Origin: Streptomyces montanisoli
Lineage (GTDB): Bacteria; Actinomycetota; Actinomycetes; Streptomycetales; Streptomycetaceae
Direction: 5' to 3'
Length of the DNA: 57,346 nucleotides
NCBI RefSeq assembly: GCF_017813245.1
Contig: NZ_JAGIQL010000025.1
Span: 1-57,346, forward strand
In this document: positions 1 through 9,294 of the stretch, one piece after another
Layout: each line of letters begins with the position of its first letter
Position numbering within the stretch: position 1 is the stretch's first letter
Position numbers and translations under genes: made by a program
The notes under the pieces: generated by a model
Database searches by the model: none
What the model was told of the DNA's origin: nothing
The model's input: the letters and a program-made list of their open reading frames with translations, nothing else

Positions 1-1026
1 GCCCGCCTCACGCCGCGCCCCGCTGCCGAGGCGCTCGAAGGCGATGGCGGCGGCGCCGAGCACACCGGCCAGGTCGCCCGCCTCCGCGGGCACGATCCTG
101 GCGGCGCGGCCGGCCGGGCCCATGGCCAGCCGCGCGACCTTCTCCCGCACGGGGACGAGGAGCTGCTCCCCGCAGCGGAGCACACCGCCGCCGAGCACCA
201 CGACCTCCGGCTCCCACAGGTTGATCACGGAGGCGAGCCCCCCGGCCAGCGCGTCCATGGTCTCGTCCCACACCCGCACGGCCAGCGCGTCGCCGTCGCG
301 CGCCGCCCGTGCCACGTCGGCGGCGGTGAGCCGCGGGACCGACGCGAGCACGGTGGACTCGCCGCGCGGCGCCGCCTCACGCACCGCCTCGGCGGCGCGT
401 TCCGCGATCGCCGTGCCGGACGCGTACGCCTCGAGACAGCCGGAGCGGCCGCAGCCGCGGCAGCGCCGCCCCTCGGAGCGCACGGTGACATGGCCGGGCT
501 CGCCGCCGTTTCCCGCGGCCCCCCGGTACGTGCGGCCCTCGATGACCGCGCCGCCGCCGATGCCCGTCGACACCGTCAGGTAGACGAGGTGGCGGGTGCC
601 GCGCCCGGCGCCGAAACGCCACTCGCCGGCGGCTCCCGCCGTGCCGTCGTTGTCGAGCACGGCGGGCAGCCCGAAGGCCTCCTCGGCCAGCGCGGTGACC
701 GGGATGTCGAGCCAGCCCGGCAGGTGCGGCGGGCAGATGAGCAGCCCGGCCGCCGAGTCGAGCGGGCCGCCGCAGCCGATGCCGCAGCCCAGCAGCCGGC
801 CGGGAGCGTGCGCCGGGTCGATGCCGGCGCCGTGCAGGGCGCTCGCGCCCAGGGAGAACAGGCGTTTGAGAACGGTGTCGGGGCCGTCCGCCACCTCGGT
901 GGGGCAGGACACGGAGGACAGGACCGCGCCGTCCTCCCGCACCACACCGGCGGCGAGCTTCGTGCCACCGATGTCGAGGGCAAGCACGGCCCGGCCGGTC
1001 GTGTCTCCGTGTTCGTACGAGGTCAT
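1..1026 (-). CDS. ROK-family sugar kinase, 3' end outside window
   Basis: Predicted cytoplasmic ATP-dependent sugar kinase of the ROK family, last gene of an ABC sugar-uptake operon; it would phosphorylate the imported sugar. Visible: the N-terminal phosphate loop DIGGTKLAAG, the catalytic DNDGTAGAAGE segment (Asp of the DN pair is the family base), STGIGGG, and the GH...C zinc region. 342 codons are open and the stop lies beyond base 1, so only a short C-terminus is missing. ATG start at 1026 is 9 bp after the upstream permease stop. Odd: the Cys cluster reads CRGCGRSGCLE, one residue longer between the first two Cys than the usual CxCGxxGCxE. Could instead be a ROK regulator, but no N-terminal HTH is present. 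Exact sugar is unknown; GlcNAc or glucose are the obvious candidates. Confidence 0.9.
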   Translation of the reverse strand, partial: MTSYEHGDTTGRAVLALDIGGTKLAAGVVREDGAVLSSVSCPTEVADGPDTVLKRLFSLGASALHGAGIDPAHAPGRLLGCGIGCGGPLDSAAGLLICPPHLPGWLDIPVTALAEEAFGLPAVLDNDGTAGAAGEWRFGAGRGTRHLVYLTVSTGIGGGAVIEGRTYRGAAGNGGEPGHVTVRSEGRRCRGCGRSGCLEAYASGTAIAERAAEAVREAAPRGESTVLASVPRLTAADVARAARDGDALAVRVWDETMDALAGGLASVINLWEPEVVVLGGGVLRCGEQLLVPVREKVARLAMGPAGRAARIVPAEAGDLAGVLGAAAIAFERLGSGARREAG

Positions 1027-1035
1027 GTGGTGCTC

Positions 1036-1983
1036 TCAGCCCTTGTTTCCAGTGGTGGCGATGCCCTCGGTGAAGTGCCGCTGGCAGACGAAGAAGGCGA
1101 TGATCATGGGCACCGTGACGATCACACTGGCGGCGCAGACGATCTCCCACCGCATCTCACCGCCGTCCCCGAACTGGTCGAGCACGGCCTTGAGCCCGCG
1201 GGGCACGGTGTACAGCTTCGGGTCACGCAGGTAGATCAACGGCTTGACCAGGTCGGTCCACGACGCCTGTACCTCGAAGATGAACGTCACGATCAGTGCG
1301 GGACGGCACAGGGGAGCGGCGATGCGCCAGAACATCTTCCAGTAGTTGGCGCCGTCGACGCGCGCCGCCTCGAACAGCTCCCTGGGCAGGCCGAGGAAGA
1401 ACTGCCGCAGCAGGAAGATGTAGAAGGCGCTGCCGAACAGGTTGGGCGCCCACAGCGGCACCTGGCTGCTGGCCAGGTGCATCCAGTTCCAGATCAGGTA
1501 CTGCGGCACCATCGTGACCACGGACGGCAGCATCATCGTGCCGATGACCAGTGCGAAGAGCACGTTGCGGCCGGGGAAGCGGAAGTACGCGAACCCGAAC
1601 GCCACGATGGCGCTGCTCACCGTCACGGTGACCGCGGCGGCCAGGGTGACCACCACACTGTTGCCGACCCATGTCAGCAGCGGTACGGCCTTCCAGACCT
1701 CGACGTAGTTGTGCAGCTGCCAGACGTGCGGGATCAGCGCGTTGTCGAAGACGTCCTGCGTCGGCTTGAAGGACGCGCTGATCAGCCAGAGGAACGGGTA
1801 GAGGAAGATGACGGAGACGGCGATGAGGCCGATGATCCGTACGGTGCGGCCGACCGGACCCGCCGTACCGCGCGGGTCGGTCCTGCGGCGCCTGGGCGGC
1901 TGCCCGGGATCGTCCGAAGCGGGCAGCAGGCCGCCGCCGTCGGCCTGGGCTCCTTGGGCGGGGGGCACGGAGAGCTGGGTCAT
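1036..1983 (-). CDS. Sugar ABC transporter permease, MalG type
   Basis: 315-residue inner-membrane permease of a carbohydrate-uptake (CUT1) ABC transporter. A Pro/Arg-rich cytoplasmic N-terminus of about 45 residues precedes the first membrane segment (IIGLIAVSVIFLYPFLWLI); about six hydrophobic segments follow. The EAA loop that contacts the ATPase is visible as ELFEAARVDGANYWKMFWRI. Start ATG overlaps the stop of the preceding permease by 4 bp (ATGA), so the two are translationally coupled. No ATPase gene lies in the operon, so a shared ATPase such as MsiK must energise it (inference from Streptomyces biology). Confidence 0.93.
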   Translation of the reverse strand: MTQLSVPPAQGAQADGGGLLPASDDPGQPPRRRRTDPRGTAGPVGRTVRIIGLIAVSVIFLYPFLWLISASFKPTQDVFDNALIPHVWQLHNYVEVWKAVPLLTWVGNSVVVTLAAAVTVTVSSAIVAFGFAYFRFPGRNVLFALVIGTMMLPSVVTMVPQYLIWNWMHLASSQVPLWAPNLFGSAFYIFLLRQFFLGLPRELFEAARVDGANYWKMFWRIAAPLCRPALIVTFIFEVQASWTDLVKPLIYLRDPKLYTVPRGLKAVLDQFGDGGEMRWEIVCAASVIVTVPMIIAFFVCQRHFTEGIATTGNKG

Positions 1984-2957
1984 CGCTCGTCTCCCTCGTA
2001 GTAGACGAACCGCTTGCTTACCTTGGCCTGGATGACGGTGATGACGAGCACCACCAGGAACAGCAGCCAGGCCAGCGCGGAGGCGTACCCCATGTGCGTG
2101 TACTGGAAGGCCTGCTGGAAGAGGTAGACCACGTAGAACAGCGCCGCGTCGTTGCTGTACGTCTGCGAGTTCGAGCTGCCGAAGAAGGCGGTGTACGCCT
2201 CGGTGAACGTCTGCAGGGACGCGATGGTGTTGACGATCAGTGTGAAGAAGAGGGTTCCCGAGATCTGCGGGAACGTGACGTGCCGGAACGAGTTCCACCG
2301 GCCGACGCCGTCGAGCTCGGCCGCCTCGTACAGGTCCTTGGGCACGTTCTTCAGCGCGGCGAGGTAGATGATCACCGTAGAGCCGACGGACCAGAGGCTG
2401 GTGAGGACCAGGCCGGGCTTGATCCACGCGCTGTCCGTTGTCCACGCGGGCCCATGCAGGCCGACGAGTCCCAGCACGTGGTTGATCAGGCCGACGTTGC
2501 CGTTGAACAGCAGCAGGAAGAGGATGCCGACCGCCACCGACGGCGTCATCACCGGCAGGTAGAAGATCGTGCGGAAGAAGCCGGACGCCCGCCCCACGCG
2601 CAGCAGCAGCATGGCGAGCAGCAGCGCCACCGCCATCGAAAGCGGCACTCGCATCACGGCGAAGATCAGTGTGTTCATCAGCGACTTCGCTACGGCCGGA
2701 TCCTGGAAGAGGTGCCGGTAGTTGGCGAATCCCACCGAGTGGGAGGCGCCGATGCCGTCGTAGTTCGTGAAGGACAGCACGAAGCTGGCGATCATCGGGC
2801 CCGCCGTGAAGACGAGGAAGCCGATGATCCACGGCGAGATGAAGCCGTAGGCGGCCCACGTGTCACGCCGGCGCCATCGGCTCCGCCCCCGCTCGGGGTG
2901 CTGGGCGGACCGTACCCGGCGCTTGGCCCCTGTGGCTGTGATGGTCATCGCACTCAC
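1980..2957 (-). CDS. Sugar ABC transporter permease, MalF type
   Basis: 325-residue membrane permease, partner of the MalG-type permease downstream. After a basic N-terminus the first membrane segment is AAYGFISPWIIGFLVFTAGP, typical of CUT1 MalF-like proteins, and the EAA loop reads DLYEAAELDGVGRWNSFRHV. The GTG at 2957 overlaps the stop of the lipoprotein gene (GTGA); an internal ATG three codons later is the alternative start. Position between binding protein and second permease is the standard order for these operons. Confidence 0.93.
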   Translation of the reverse strand: MSAMTITATGAKRRVRSAQHPERGRSRWRRRDTWAAYGFISPWIIGFLVFTAGPMIASFVLSFTNYDGIGASHSVGFANYRHLFQDPAVAKSLMNTLIFAVMRVPLSMAVALLLAMLLLRVGRASGFFRTIFYLPVMTPSVAVGILFLLLFNGNVGLINHVLGLVGLHGPAWTTDSAWIKPGLVLTSLWSVGSTVIIYLAALKNVPKDLYEAAELDGVGRWNSFRHVTFPQISGTLFFTLIVNTIASLQTFTEAYTAFFGSSNSQTYSNDAALFYVVYLFQQAFQYTHMGYASALAWLLFLVVLVITVIQAKVSKRFVYYEGDER

Positions 2958-4315
2958 CGCCTTCCCTGGTTCGCGAGGTCGAGGGCGCTCTGCGCCTCTT
3001 TCTGCGCCTGGTCGAGCGCCTGCTGCGAGGTCTGCTCACCGGACAGCACCCGGTTGATGGCGTTCTGCCAGGCGTTCTTGAACTCCGTGCCCGCCGCGTT
3101 GGACGGGACGATGAAGCCCTTCCTGGAGATGGAGTAGAGCGTCCGGGTGGCCTTGTCGTAGGCGGCGTTGCCGGTCGGCTTCCACACGTCCTTCTCGATG
3201 ATGCGGTCGGCGACCGCGTTGCCGGTGACGTCCCCGGTGTATGGTGTTCCGCCCTTGCGCACCTGGGCCGCCTTGGCCCGTGCGGCGTGCACCCACGTCT
3301 TCGTGGCCGTCATCGTCTTGATGAAGGTGCAGGCCTGTGCGGCGTGCGGGGACCCCTTGGGGATCGCCCAGCCGTAGCCGGACGTCCAGTTGAGCGGCTT
3401 TCCGTCACGTGCCTTGAACGTCTGCGTCCCGAGGTCGAGGTGCGGGGAGAGGCCGGCCAGGGCGTTCACGTACCAGTCCTCCATGGGGTACATGCCCACC
3501 TGGCCGCGGGCGAACTGGTTTTTCGCGCCGAAGGTGTCGAACGAGTCCCGCAGGGACTTGAACTTGCCCCAGCCGCCCTGCACGTTGATCAGGCTCACCG
3601 CGTAGCGCAGCGCCTGGACGACGCGCGGGTCGTTCAGGTGGGCGGTGCGGCCGTCCGCGCTGATCAGGTCGGCGCCGTTGGCCTTGGCCCACAGGGGGAA
3701 GAACTCCGGGATCTTCGGGTCGAAGCCGATGCGGGTCAGCTTGCCGCCCTGCTGGTGCTGGAGCTTCTTCGTGAGGCTCTTCAGCCGGGACCAGTCGGAC
3801 GTGGAGACCGTGGCGGGATCGATCCCGTCGCTCTTGAGGACCTTGTCGTTGACGAGCAGCAGCCTGCTGTCGAACGAGTCCGGCAGTGCGTAGACCTGCC
3901 CGTCGAGCGAGCCCTCGTCGATGGCGGTCCTGTAGTAGTCGCCCGTGTCGATGTGTTCGCGCTTGATGCAGTCGGTCAGCGGTATGAGGGCGCCCTGCGC
4001 GGCGTAGCCGCCGATGAGGCTGCGGTCCATGTGCACCACGTCCGGCGGGTCGCCGGCGGCCACCGCCGAGAGGAACTGCTGCTGGTCGAAGGCGCCCTCG
4101 TTGACCTTGATGTGCAACGAGGGGAGTGCGGCCCTTGCGGTGTCGATGCGGTCCGTGGCGAGCGCGTCGCCCATGCCGTACCCCATCGTCGTGAAGGTGG
4201 CCGGGTCGCCGCCGGTCAGACTCACACCGCCGCACCCGGCGAGTACCGGGAGCAGGGCGAAGGCCGACAAGAGGGCCGTGGTGCGCCGGCGTGTTCGCCG
4301 GGGTGGTGCCGCCAT
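2954..4315 (-). CDS. Sugar-binding lipoprotein of ABC transporter
   Basis: 453-residue extracellular solute-binding protein (family 1) anchored by lipid. The N-terminus is Arg-rich (RRTRRRTT), followed by a hydrophobic stretch and the lipobox LAGC with the lipidated Cys at residue 28. Start ATG at 4315 is chosen because AAGGAG lies 7-8 bases upstream; an open frame extends further but has no ribosome site. First gene of the operon with two permeases and a ROK kinase, and preceded by a composite LacI-type operator (4403-4432). Ligand cannot be read from sequence; the shared operator with GH84 suggests a GlcNAc-containing oligosaccharide (inference). Confidence 0.92.
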   Translation of the reverse strand: MAAPPRRTRRRTTALLSAFALLPVLAGCGGVSLTGGDPATFTTMGYGMGDALATDRIDTARAALPSLHIKVNEGAFDQQQFLSAVAAGDPPDVVHMDRSLIGGYAAQGALIPLTDCIKREHIDTGDYYRTAIDEGSLDGQVYALPDSFDSRLLLVNDKVLKSDGIDPATVSTSDWSRLKSLTKKLQHQQGGKLTRIGFDPKIPEFFPLWAKANGADLISADGRTAHLNDPRVVQALRYAVSLINVQGGWGKFKSLRDSFDTFGAKNQFARGQVGMYPMEDWYVNALAGLSPHLDLGTQTFKARDGKPLNWTSGYGWAIPKGSPHAAQACTFIKTMTATKTWVHAARAKAAQVRKGGTPYTGDVTGNAVADRIIEKDVWKPTGNAAYDKATRTLYSISRKGFIVPSNAAGTEFKNAWQNAINRVLSGEQTSQQALDQAQKEAQSALDLANQGRR

Positions 4316-4402
4316 GATCTCTCCTTCGAGCAGCTGGCTACACGGGTGACCGACGCTGCGGAACATCCGGACGGGGCGTGGGCAGTTGCTCGCTCCCGTG
4401 TG

Positions 4403-4432
4403 TGGCATCGATCCCACATGAGAACGTAACCA
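4403..4432. promoter_or_regulatory. Composite LacI-type operator, copy 1
   Basis: Two 14-mers separated by CA: TGGCATCGATCCCA (4403-4416) and TGAGAACGTAACCA (4419-4432). Lies 88 bp upstream of the lipoprotein start. The same architecture occurs at 9295 and 11776. The first 14-mer is a near-palindrome with central ATCGAT, as in LacI-family operators. Candidate binding site for the LacI protein at 4557-5603. Confidence 0.75.
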
Positions 4433-4556
4433 CGTTGGGCGCGGCCGTCAACGGGTTCGACGGGCCGTTATGGAACCTGTGCTTCCGCGGGCATGGAGCA
4501 GCGCACCCACCACGGGGGTACCGACGTGGCGGGGCCGGTGAAGGGCGGGTGAGGGA

Positions 4557-5603
4557 TCAGTGCTTGGGCGCCGCGGTCGAGCCGCGGACCACCAACTCGG
4601 GCCTGAGCACTTCCGTGCTCCTGCGACGGCCGCCGTTCCCGACACGCTCAAGGAGCAACTCGGCCCCGCGGCTGCCCATTTCGAACACCGGCTGGCGCAC
4701 GGCGGTGATCCCCGGCTCGACCATCCGCATCCAGCCGAGGTCGTCGAACGACACCACGGAGCAGCGCTCGGGCACACCGCTGCCCCGCCGCTTGAGCTCC
4801 TGCCAGACCAGCTCGGCGACCACGTTGTTGGCCGCGAAGACCGCCGTCACACCCGTGGCCCGGTCGAGGAAGCGCGCCAGCTCCTCCTGGTGATCGGACG
4901 GTGTGAGGCCCAGGTCGAGGACGTGCCGGCGCGACGCGGGAAGGCCGGCCGCGCGCAGGGCGGCACGGTAGCCGCGCACGCGCCCCTTGCCCGTCTCCCA
5001 CTTCGTCTCGTCGATGACGACCGCGATCTCCCGGTGGCCGAGGGCGATCAGGTGCTCGACCGCTGCCCTGGCCCCGTGCTCGCTGTCGATCGCCACCGCG
5101 TCACAGCCGCGGACGCCCGATCTGCGGTCCACCTCCACGACGGGCGTTTCGTGCTCCACGAGGAGTTCGGTGGCGGCCCGCCCCACCGGTGCGAGCAGCA
5201 CGCCGTCCGCACGCATCGCGAGGAACGCGCGCGCGCCGTTCTGGGCCATGTGCTCGTCGCCGTGGTCGTCCGCCAGCACCACCTGGTACCCGGCGGCCGA
5301 CAGGGTGTGCTCCACACCGGCCGCCAGCTCCGCGTAGAACTGGTTGCGCAGGTCGGAGACGAGCAGCCCGACGAGACCACTCGAACTGCCCTTCAGCGTC
5401 CGGGCGGACGCGTCCGGCACGTAGCCGAGGCGGTCCGCCGCCTCGCGCACCCGCTTCTTGATGTGCTCGGCGACGTAGCCGTGGCCCCCGAGGGCGCGGG
5501 AGGCGGTGGAACGTGAGGTCCCCGCCGCCTCCGCCACGTCGCGCAGCGTCGCCCGTGCGCGTCTGGTCCTGGGAGCCCCGACTCCGGCCTCTTCCTTGCC
5601 CAT
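4557..5603 (-). CDS. LacI-family transcriptional regulator
   Basis: 348-residue sugar-responsive repressor. N-terminal HTH at about residues 18-42 (TLRDVAEAAGTSRSTASRAL), hinge helix near residue 65, then a periplasmic-binding-protein-like sensor domain to the end (LLVSDLRNQFYAELAAGVEH, FAANNVVAELVW, SVVSFDDLGW). The ATG abuts the stop of the glycoside hydrolase gene with no gap, so it is the last gene of the MBL-fold/GH operon. Expected to bind the three composite operators at 4403, 9295 and 11776, one of which precedes its own operon (autoregulation). The effector is probably an oligosaccharide taken up by the adjacent transporter. Confidence 0.93.
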   Translation of the reverse strand: MGKEEAGVGAPRTRRARATLRDVAEAAGTSRSTASRALGGHGYVAEHIKKRVREAADRLGYVPDASARTLKGSSSGLVGLLVSDLRNQFYAELAAGVEHTLSAAGYQVVLADDHGDEHMAQNGARAFLAMRADGVLLAPVGRAATELLVEHETPVVEVDRRSGVRGCDAVAIDSEHGARAAVEHLIALGHREIAVVIDETKWETGKGRVRGYRAALRAAGLPASRRHVLDLGLTPSDHQEELARFLDRATGVTAVFAANNVVAELVWQELKRRGSGVPERCSVVSFDDLGWMRMVEPGITAVRQPVFEMGSRGAELLLERVGNGGRRRSTEVLRPELVVRGSTAAPKH

Positions 5604-7418
5604 TCAGGTATTCCCATCCCTGTCCCCGGTGCCCCCGCGCGCACGCCAACGGGACCACAGCCGCCGCAGCGAAGCGTAGTCGAACTCCTCCAGCGGTTCA
5701 CCCGTGCGGTCCAGGTGAGTCGCCAGGTAGAGGGCGGGAACACCGAGTTCGTCCTTCATCGCCGTGTAGGCGCGCCACTGCTCGCGGTCGGGCGCGCACC
5801 AGTCGTCGGTGTCCACCGGCAGCGCGGGGCACGCGGCCGCGGCGACGGCCGCACGCAGGCGCATCTGCGGGACGATCGGGGCGTACGGATCCGGGTCGTC
5901 GAGGCGGAGCATGTCGTTGAGCCGGATCATGTCGGTGACGTCCGCGAACGCCGGGTGCGGGGTGTGCGTGACGACCAGTGCGTCCCCCTTCGCCTCCTTG
6001 GCGGCCCGGTGGACGACGTCCAGGTACTGGTGCAGCAGGGCGATGCCCCAGGCGCCGCCGTGCGAGACCAGTCCCTCCCCGGTGGGTGTGTCCGCCGTGA
6101 AGTCGATCTTCAGCCCGTCGGCGTCCAGGCCGTCGGGCGAGAGCATCGTGCGGATGTTCTCGGCCAGCAGCTCACGCGCCCCGGGGTGTCCGGGGTCCAG
6201 GGCGACGGGCCGGCCGGCCGCGGTCCTCACGCACAGCTCGTCCGGCACGCCCTCGGTCGACCACGCCTTCCACCACAGCAGGACGCGCTGCCCGCGGGCG
6301 TGCCGGCCGGCGATCCAGCCGGCCAGGCCGGGCCAGCGCTCCTCGTCCGGTGCCCAGTGCCCGTACCGCACCTGCCAGTTGTCGTCCACCACCACCGTGC
6401 CCGGCACGAGACCGTGCGACTCCAGGTGCGCGAGGTGGGCGTCGTACTCGGTGCGGCTGGACAGCTGGGGCGCCGGGAGGCCGGTGTCACGGGCGCGCCC
6501 CATCTGCGCGCCCCAGCCGCAGAACATCGGCTCGCTCCACCAGGCGGGGCGGCCTGCGGCGGCCGTACGGGGCGAGGCCGCCCAGCCACGCTGTGCCAGC
6601 CACTGGCGGTGGGCGCGCAGACCCGCGTACGGGTCCCGGTGTCCGGGCGAGAGCAGGACCGCGGGGCTGCGGTGCGTGCCGTCGACGCGGGTGTGGCCCT
6701 CGTACGCGAAGCGCAGGTGGAAGCCGCCGTCCGACGGCACGTACGCCATCTCCGTGAAGGTCAGGTCGCCGACGGGGGCGCCGGCGGACAGCGTCCACCA
6801 GCCGTGCGGGGCCGGGGCTTCGGCAGGCCCGGTGGTGTCGGGCGCCACGTCCTCGGTGAGGGCGAGGCACAGCGGCGCGGGGGTGAAGAACCAGTGCCCG
6901 CGGCCCGGCCTCGCGTCACCGCACACACCCACGACGGCGCTCTCCCCGGCGCCCCGGGTCAGGCCCCTGGGCGGCCCCGGGTTGGGGCTGAAGAGACGGT
7001 GCCAGTCATGGCCGCTCGGGCGCAGCCCGCCGCCGCGTCCGCCGAACGCCGCACGCACGGCGAGCCCGAGCGTCTGGCTCAGTGCTCCCTCGCCCGACAC
7101 CTCCCAGCTGAACTCGGGCCCCTGCGGCGTGCACGCGATGCGGGTGAGCGCGCCGGTCCAGGCGCTGCTGCGCCGGTGGACGGTGACGACGGGGTTCTCG
7201 CCCGCGGCGTCGAGCAGCGGCGGATCGGTCTCGAGCGTCTCGTCGGTCCTGTCGGTCCGGTCGAGCGCGCCGGCCAGCTGGACGGTGACGGGGTGGTGGC
7301 CCGCGTCCTCGTGGTGCACCGCGGCGGTCACCCCGTCGGCGGCCACGGTCATCCGCCAGCCCTCCGCCAGGACTTCGATCGCGCCGTCGTCGCGCGCCGT
7401 GGCCTTCGGCCGGGTCAT
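5604..7418 (-). CDS. GH36-like (clan GH-D) TIM-barrel glycoside hydrolase
   Basis: 604-residue protein without signal peptide, so probably cytoplasmic. Residues 1-290 form a beta-rich domain; residues about 320-560 form a TIM barrel related to alpha-galactosidases. VVVDDNWQVRYGHW (about 340) matches the strand that precedes the active site, RVLLWWKAW follows, and DGLKIDF (about 434-440) resembles the K-x-D nucleophile motif of GH36/GH27, giving Asp439 as likely nucleophile. The acid/base Asp is not obvious; the PVDTDDW segment near residue 535 is a candidate. Start ATG overlaps the MBL-protein stop by 4 bp. The protein is shorter than typical GH36 (about 700), so its substrate should not be assumed to be alpha-galactoside. 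Confidence 0.78.
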   Translation of the reverse strand: MTRPKATARDDGAIEVLAEGWRMTVAADGVTAAVHHEDAGHHPVTVQLAGALDRTDRTDETLETDPPLLDAAGENPVVTVHRRSSAWTGALTRIACTPQGPEFSWEVSGEGALSQTLGLAVRAAFGGRGGGLRPSGHDWHRLFSPNPGPPRGLTRGAGESAVVGVCGDARPGRGHWFFTPAPLCLALTEDVAPDTTGPAEAPAPHGWWTLSAGAPVGDLTFTEMAYVPSDGGFHLRFAYEGHTRVDGTHRSPAVLLSPGHRDPYAGLRAHRQWLAQRGWAASPRTAAAGRPAWWSEPMFCGWGAQMGRARDTGLPAPQLSSRTEYDAHLAHLESHGLVPGTVVVDDNWQVRYGHWAPDEERWPGLAGWIAGRHARGQRVLLWWKAWSTEGVPDELCVRTAAGRPVALDPGHPGARELLAENIRTMLSPDGLDADGLKIDFTADTPTGEGLVSHGGAWGIALLHQYLDVVHRAAKEAKGDALVVTHTPHPAFADVTDMIRLNDMLRLDDPDPYAPIVPQMRLRAAVAAAACPALPVDTDDWCAPDREQWRAYTAMKDELGVPALYLATHLDRTGEPLEEFDYASLRRLWSRWRARGGTGDRDGNT

Positions 7419-9259
7419 CGGACGCTCACCAGCGCCTCCGCCTGCTGGCCGAAGGCCATGCGTCCCACCGTCATCTCCACGGCCACCCGCTCCCTCTCGA
7501 CCGGCGCGGCGCCCGCGGGTATCCGCACCACGAAATCCGTCTCGGCGCTGCGCCGCGCGCCGATGTCCACCTTGCGCACCAGCGGCTCGGCGCTCCAGCC
7601 CGTGGGCACCACGAGGCTGAGAAGCGCCTGCTCCTGCTCGGGGAGCGGATTGCGCACCTCCACGCTCATCCGCACGACGTCACCGGGCCGGGCCACGGAG
7701 CGGTAGGGCGTGATGCGCGCGCCGAACCCCTCCGCGTCGAAGTCGACATCCCGCGGCAGGACCTCGCGGTGCAGCCGGGCCAGCCGGGTGCCCTCCGCCA
7801 GCAGCATGTCCAGGTAGGCGTCCGTGACGTCGAGCGGCGGCCAGTGCCCGCTGACCATCATCTCGGGCCGCAGCGAGCGGTACAGCTCGGCGCTGCGCAC
7901 GTAGTCGTCGATCCTGAACCGGTTGCGGTACTGGTAGTTGAGTATCTCGGGCTCGCCCGTCGCCGGATCCCACTTGGTGTTCTGCTGGTCGCCGGTGGCC
8001 ACGACGCGGCGGCCGTCCACGGTGAACGAGTACGCGGCCGCGTACAGCGTGTGCCCGGGCAGGTGGTGCACGCCGATCTCGTACTCGTGCCAGCGGACCA
8101 TGCCCTCCTTCGGCAGGACGCGGTCGACGGGGATCGGGTCGTACCACAGGCACGGCAGGTCGTGGCGGGTCGGCGCGTTGATGACGTCCGCTATGTGGTC
8201 GGGCGACCAGACCTGCGTGCCGTGGACCTCGCGCAGCAGGTTGAACCCGGCGACATGGTCGTCGTGGTAGTGCGTGGGCAGCGCCACCTCGACCCGGTCG
8301 ACGCCGTGGTCGCGGCGCAGCGCCTCGATCGAGGCGAGCAGCGGGCGGCGCGACGAGCGGTCGTGGCCGCCTGCGAGACCGGTCGTCAGGTCGAAGCCGA
8401 AGTCGAACAGCAGGGCGGTGCCGGAGTCGGACAGCAGGGCGTACGAGTTGGCCATGCTGGTGGTGTTGCGCAGCAGGTGTTCGGTGACAGGCGCCCACGG
8501 CTCGCCCAGCAGGCGTTCCGGGTTCCACGGCGTCCGGCGGCGCGAGTCGAGCAGCTCCTGGAGGTGGACGCGCAGCCGGGCGACCGCGGCCGGGGGATCG
8601 GTGACCGCGGCGCCGTGCGAGGGGTGCAGCACGTCGGGCGCCAGGTCGAGCAGTTGCGCGCACGACAGGACGGTGGCGGCCACACCCTCCATCCCGGCGT
8701 TCTCGTGGAAGCCGGTGTACGCCCACTGGGTCGCGGCCAGCGACCACACACGGCCCTCGCCGTGGATGAGGTCGCCGGTGAAGGCGAGGCGGCGCCCGCC
8801 GAGGTCGACGAGGTAGCCGACGGAGCCGACGGTGTGTCCCGGCAGCGGGACGGTGCGTATGTCGAACGCCCCGTAGCGCGCCGTGCGGTACTCGGCGACG
8901 GTACCCGTGACGGGCACCTGGTGCAGGAGCGAGTAGCGGTCCTGGCGCACGTCGTAGTCGTTGTCGAACGGCCGGGTGCGCCAGTGCTCGTCCACGGCGT
9001 CGATCAGGTCCCGCTCGACCGGCGGCACCCAGATCCGGATGCCGGCCGCGTGCGCGCGTGCCAGGCCCTGGACCTGGTCCCTGTGGTGGTGCGTCACGAG
9101 GACATCGGTGACCCGTTCGACGCCGACCTCCGAGAGGTGGTCGAGGACACCGCCCGAGCCGAAGTCGATGAGTACGGCCTCGCTGCCGTGCCGCAGGACG
9201 TAGACGTGGCAGGTGTCCTCGTAGCGGAACGCGTCGTCCGCTATCGGCTCGCAGTACAC
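7415..9259 (-). CDS. Tandem double MBL-fold hydrolase with C-terminal beta-sandwich
   Basis: 614-residue cytoplasmic protein with two metallo-beta-lactamase folds. Domain 1 (1-250) carries THHHRDQ (His57, His59, Asp61, Gln62), PGHTVGS, and TGDLIHG; the fourth ligand of the HxHxDH motif is Gln instead of His. Domain 2 (about 270-500) has a complete THYHDDH near residue 330, PGHTLY, TGDQQN and SGHWPP. The last 100 residues look like an Ig-like/NEW3 sandwich (GDVVRMSVEVRNPLPEQEQ) as found on glycosidases. GTG start at 9259 has GAGGAA upstream. First gene of an operon with the GH36-like enzyme and LacI regulator, under operator copy 2. No substrate can be inferred; a sugar lactone or ester is possible. 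Confidence 0.85.
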   Translation of the reverse strand: MYCEPIADDAFRYEDTCHVYVLRHGSEAVLIDFGSGGVLDHLSEVGVERVTDVLVTHHHRDQVQGLARAHAAGIRIWVPPVERDLIDAVDEHWRTRPFDNDYDVRQDRYSLLHQVPVTGTVAEYRTARYGAFDIRTVPLPGHTVGSVGYLVDLGGRRLAFTGDLIHGEGRVWSLAATQWAYTGFHENAGMEGVAATVLSCAQLLDLAPDVLHPSHGAAVTDPPAAVARLRVHLQELLDSRRRTPWNPERLLGEPWAPVTEHLLRNTTSMANSYALLSDSGTALLFDFGFDLTTGLAGGHDRSSRRPLLASIEALRRDHGVDRVEVALPTHYHDDHVAGFNLLREVHGTQVWSPDHIADVINAPTRHDLPCLWYDPIPVDRVLPKEGMVRWHEYEIGVHHLPGHTLYAAAYSFTVDGRRVVATGDQQNTKWDPATGEPEILNYQYRNRFRIDDYVRSAELYRSLRPEMMVSGHWPPLDVTDAYLDMLLAEGTRLARLHREVLPRDVDFDAEGFGARITPYRSVARPGDVVRMSVEVRNPLPEQEQALLSLVVPTGWSAEPLVRKVDIGARRSAETDFVVRIPAGAAPVERERVAVEMTVGRMAFGQQAEALVSVR

Positions 9260-9294
9260 GGATGTTCCTCACTGCACCGAGCGGCGCGCCGACG

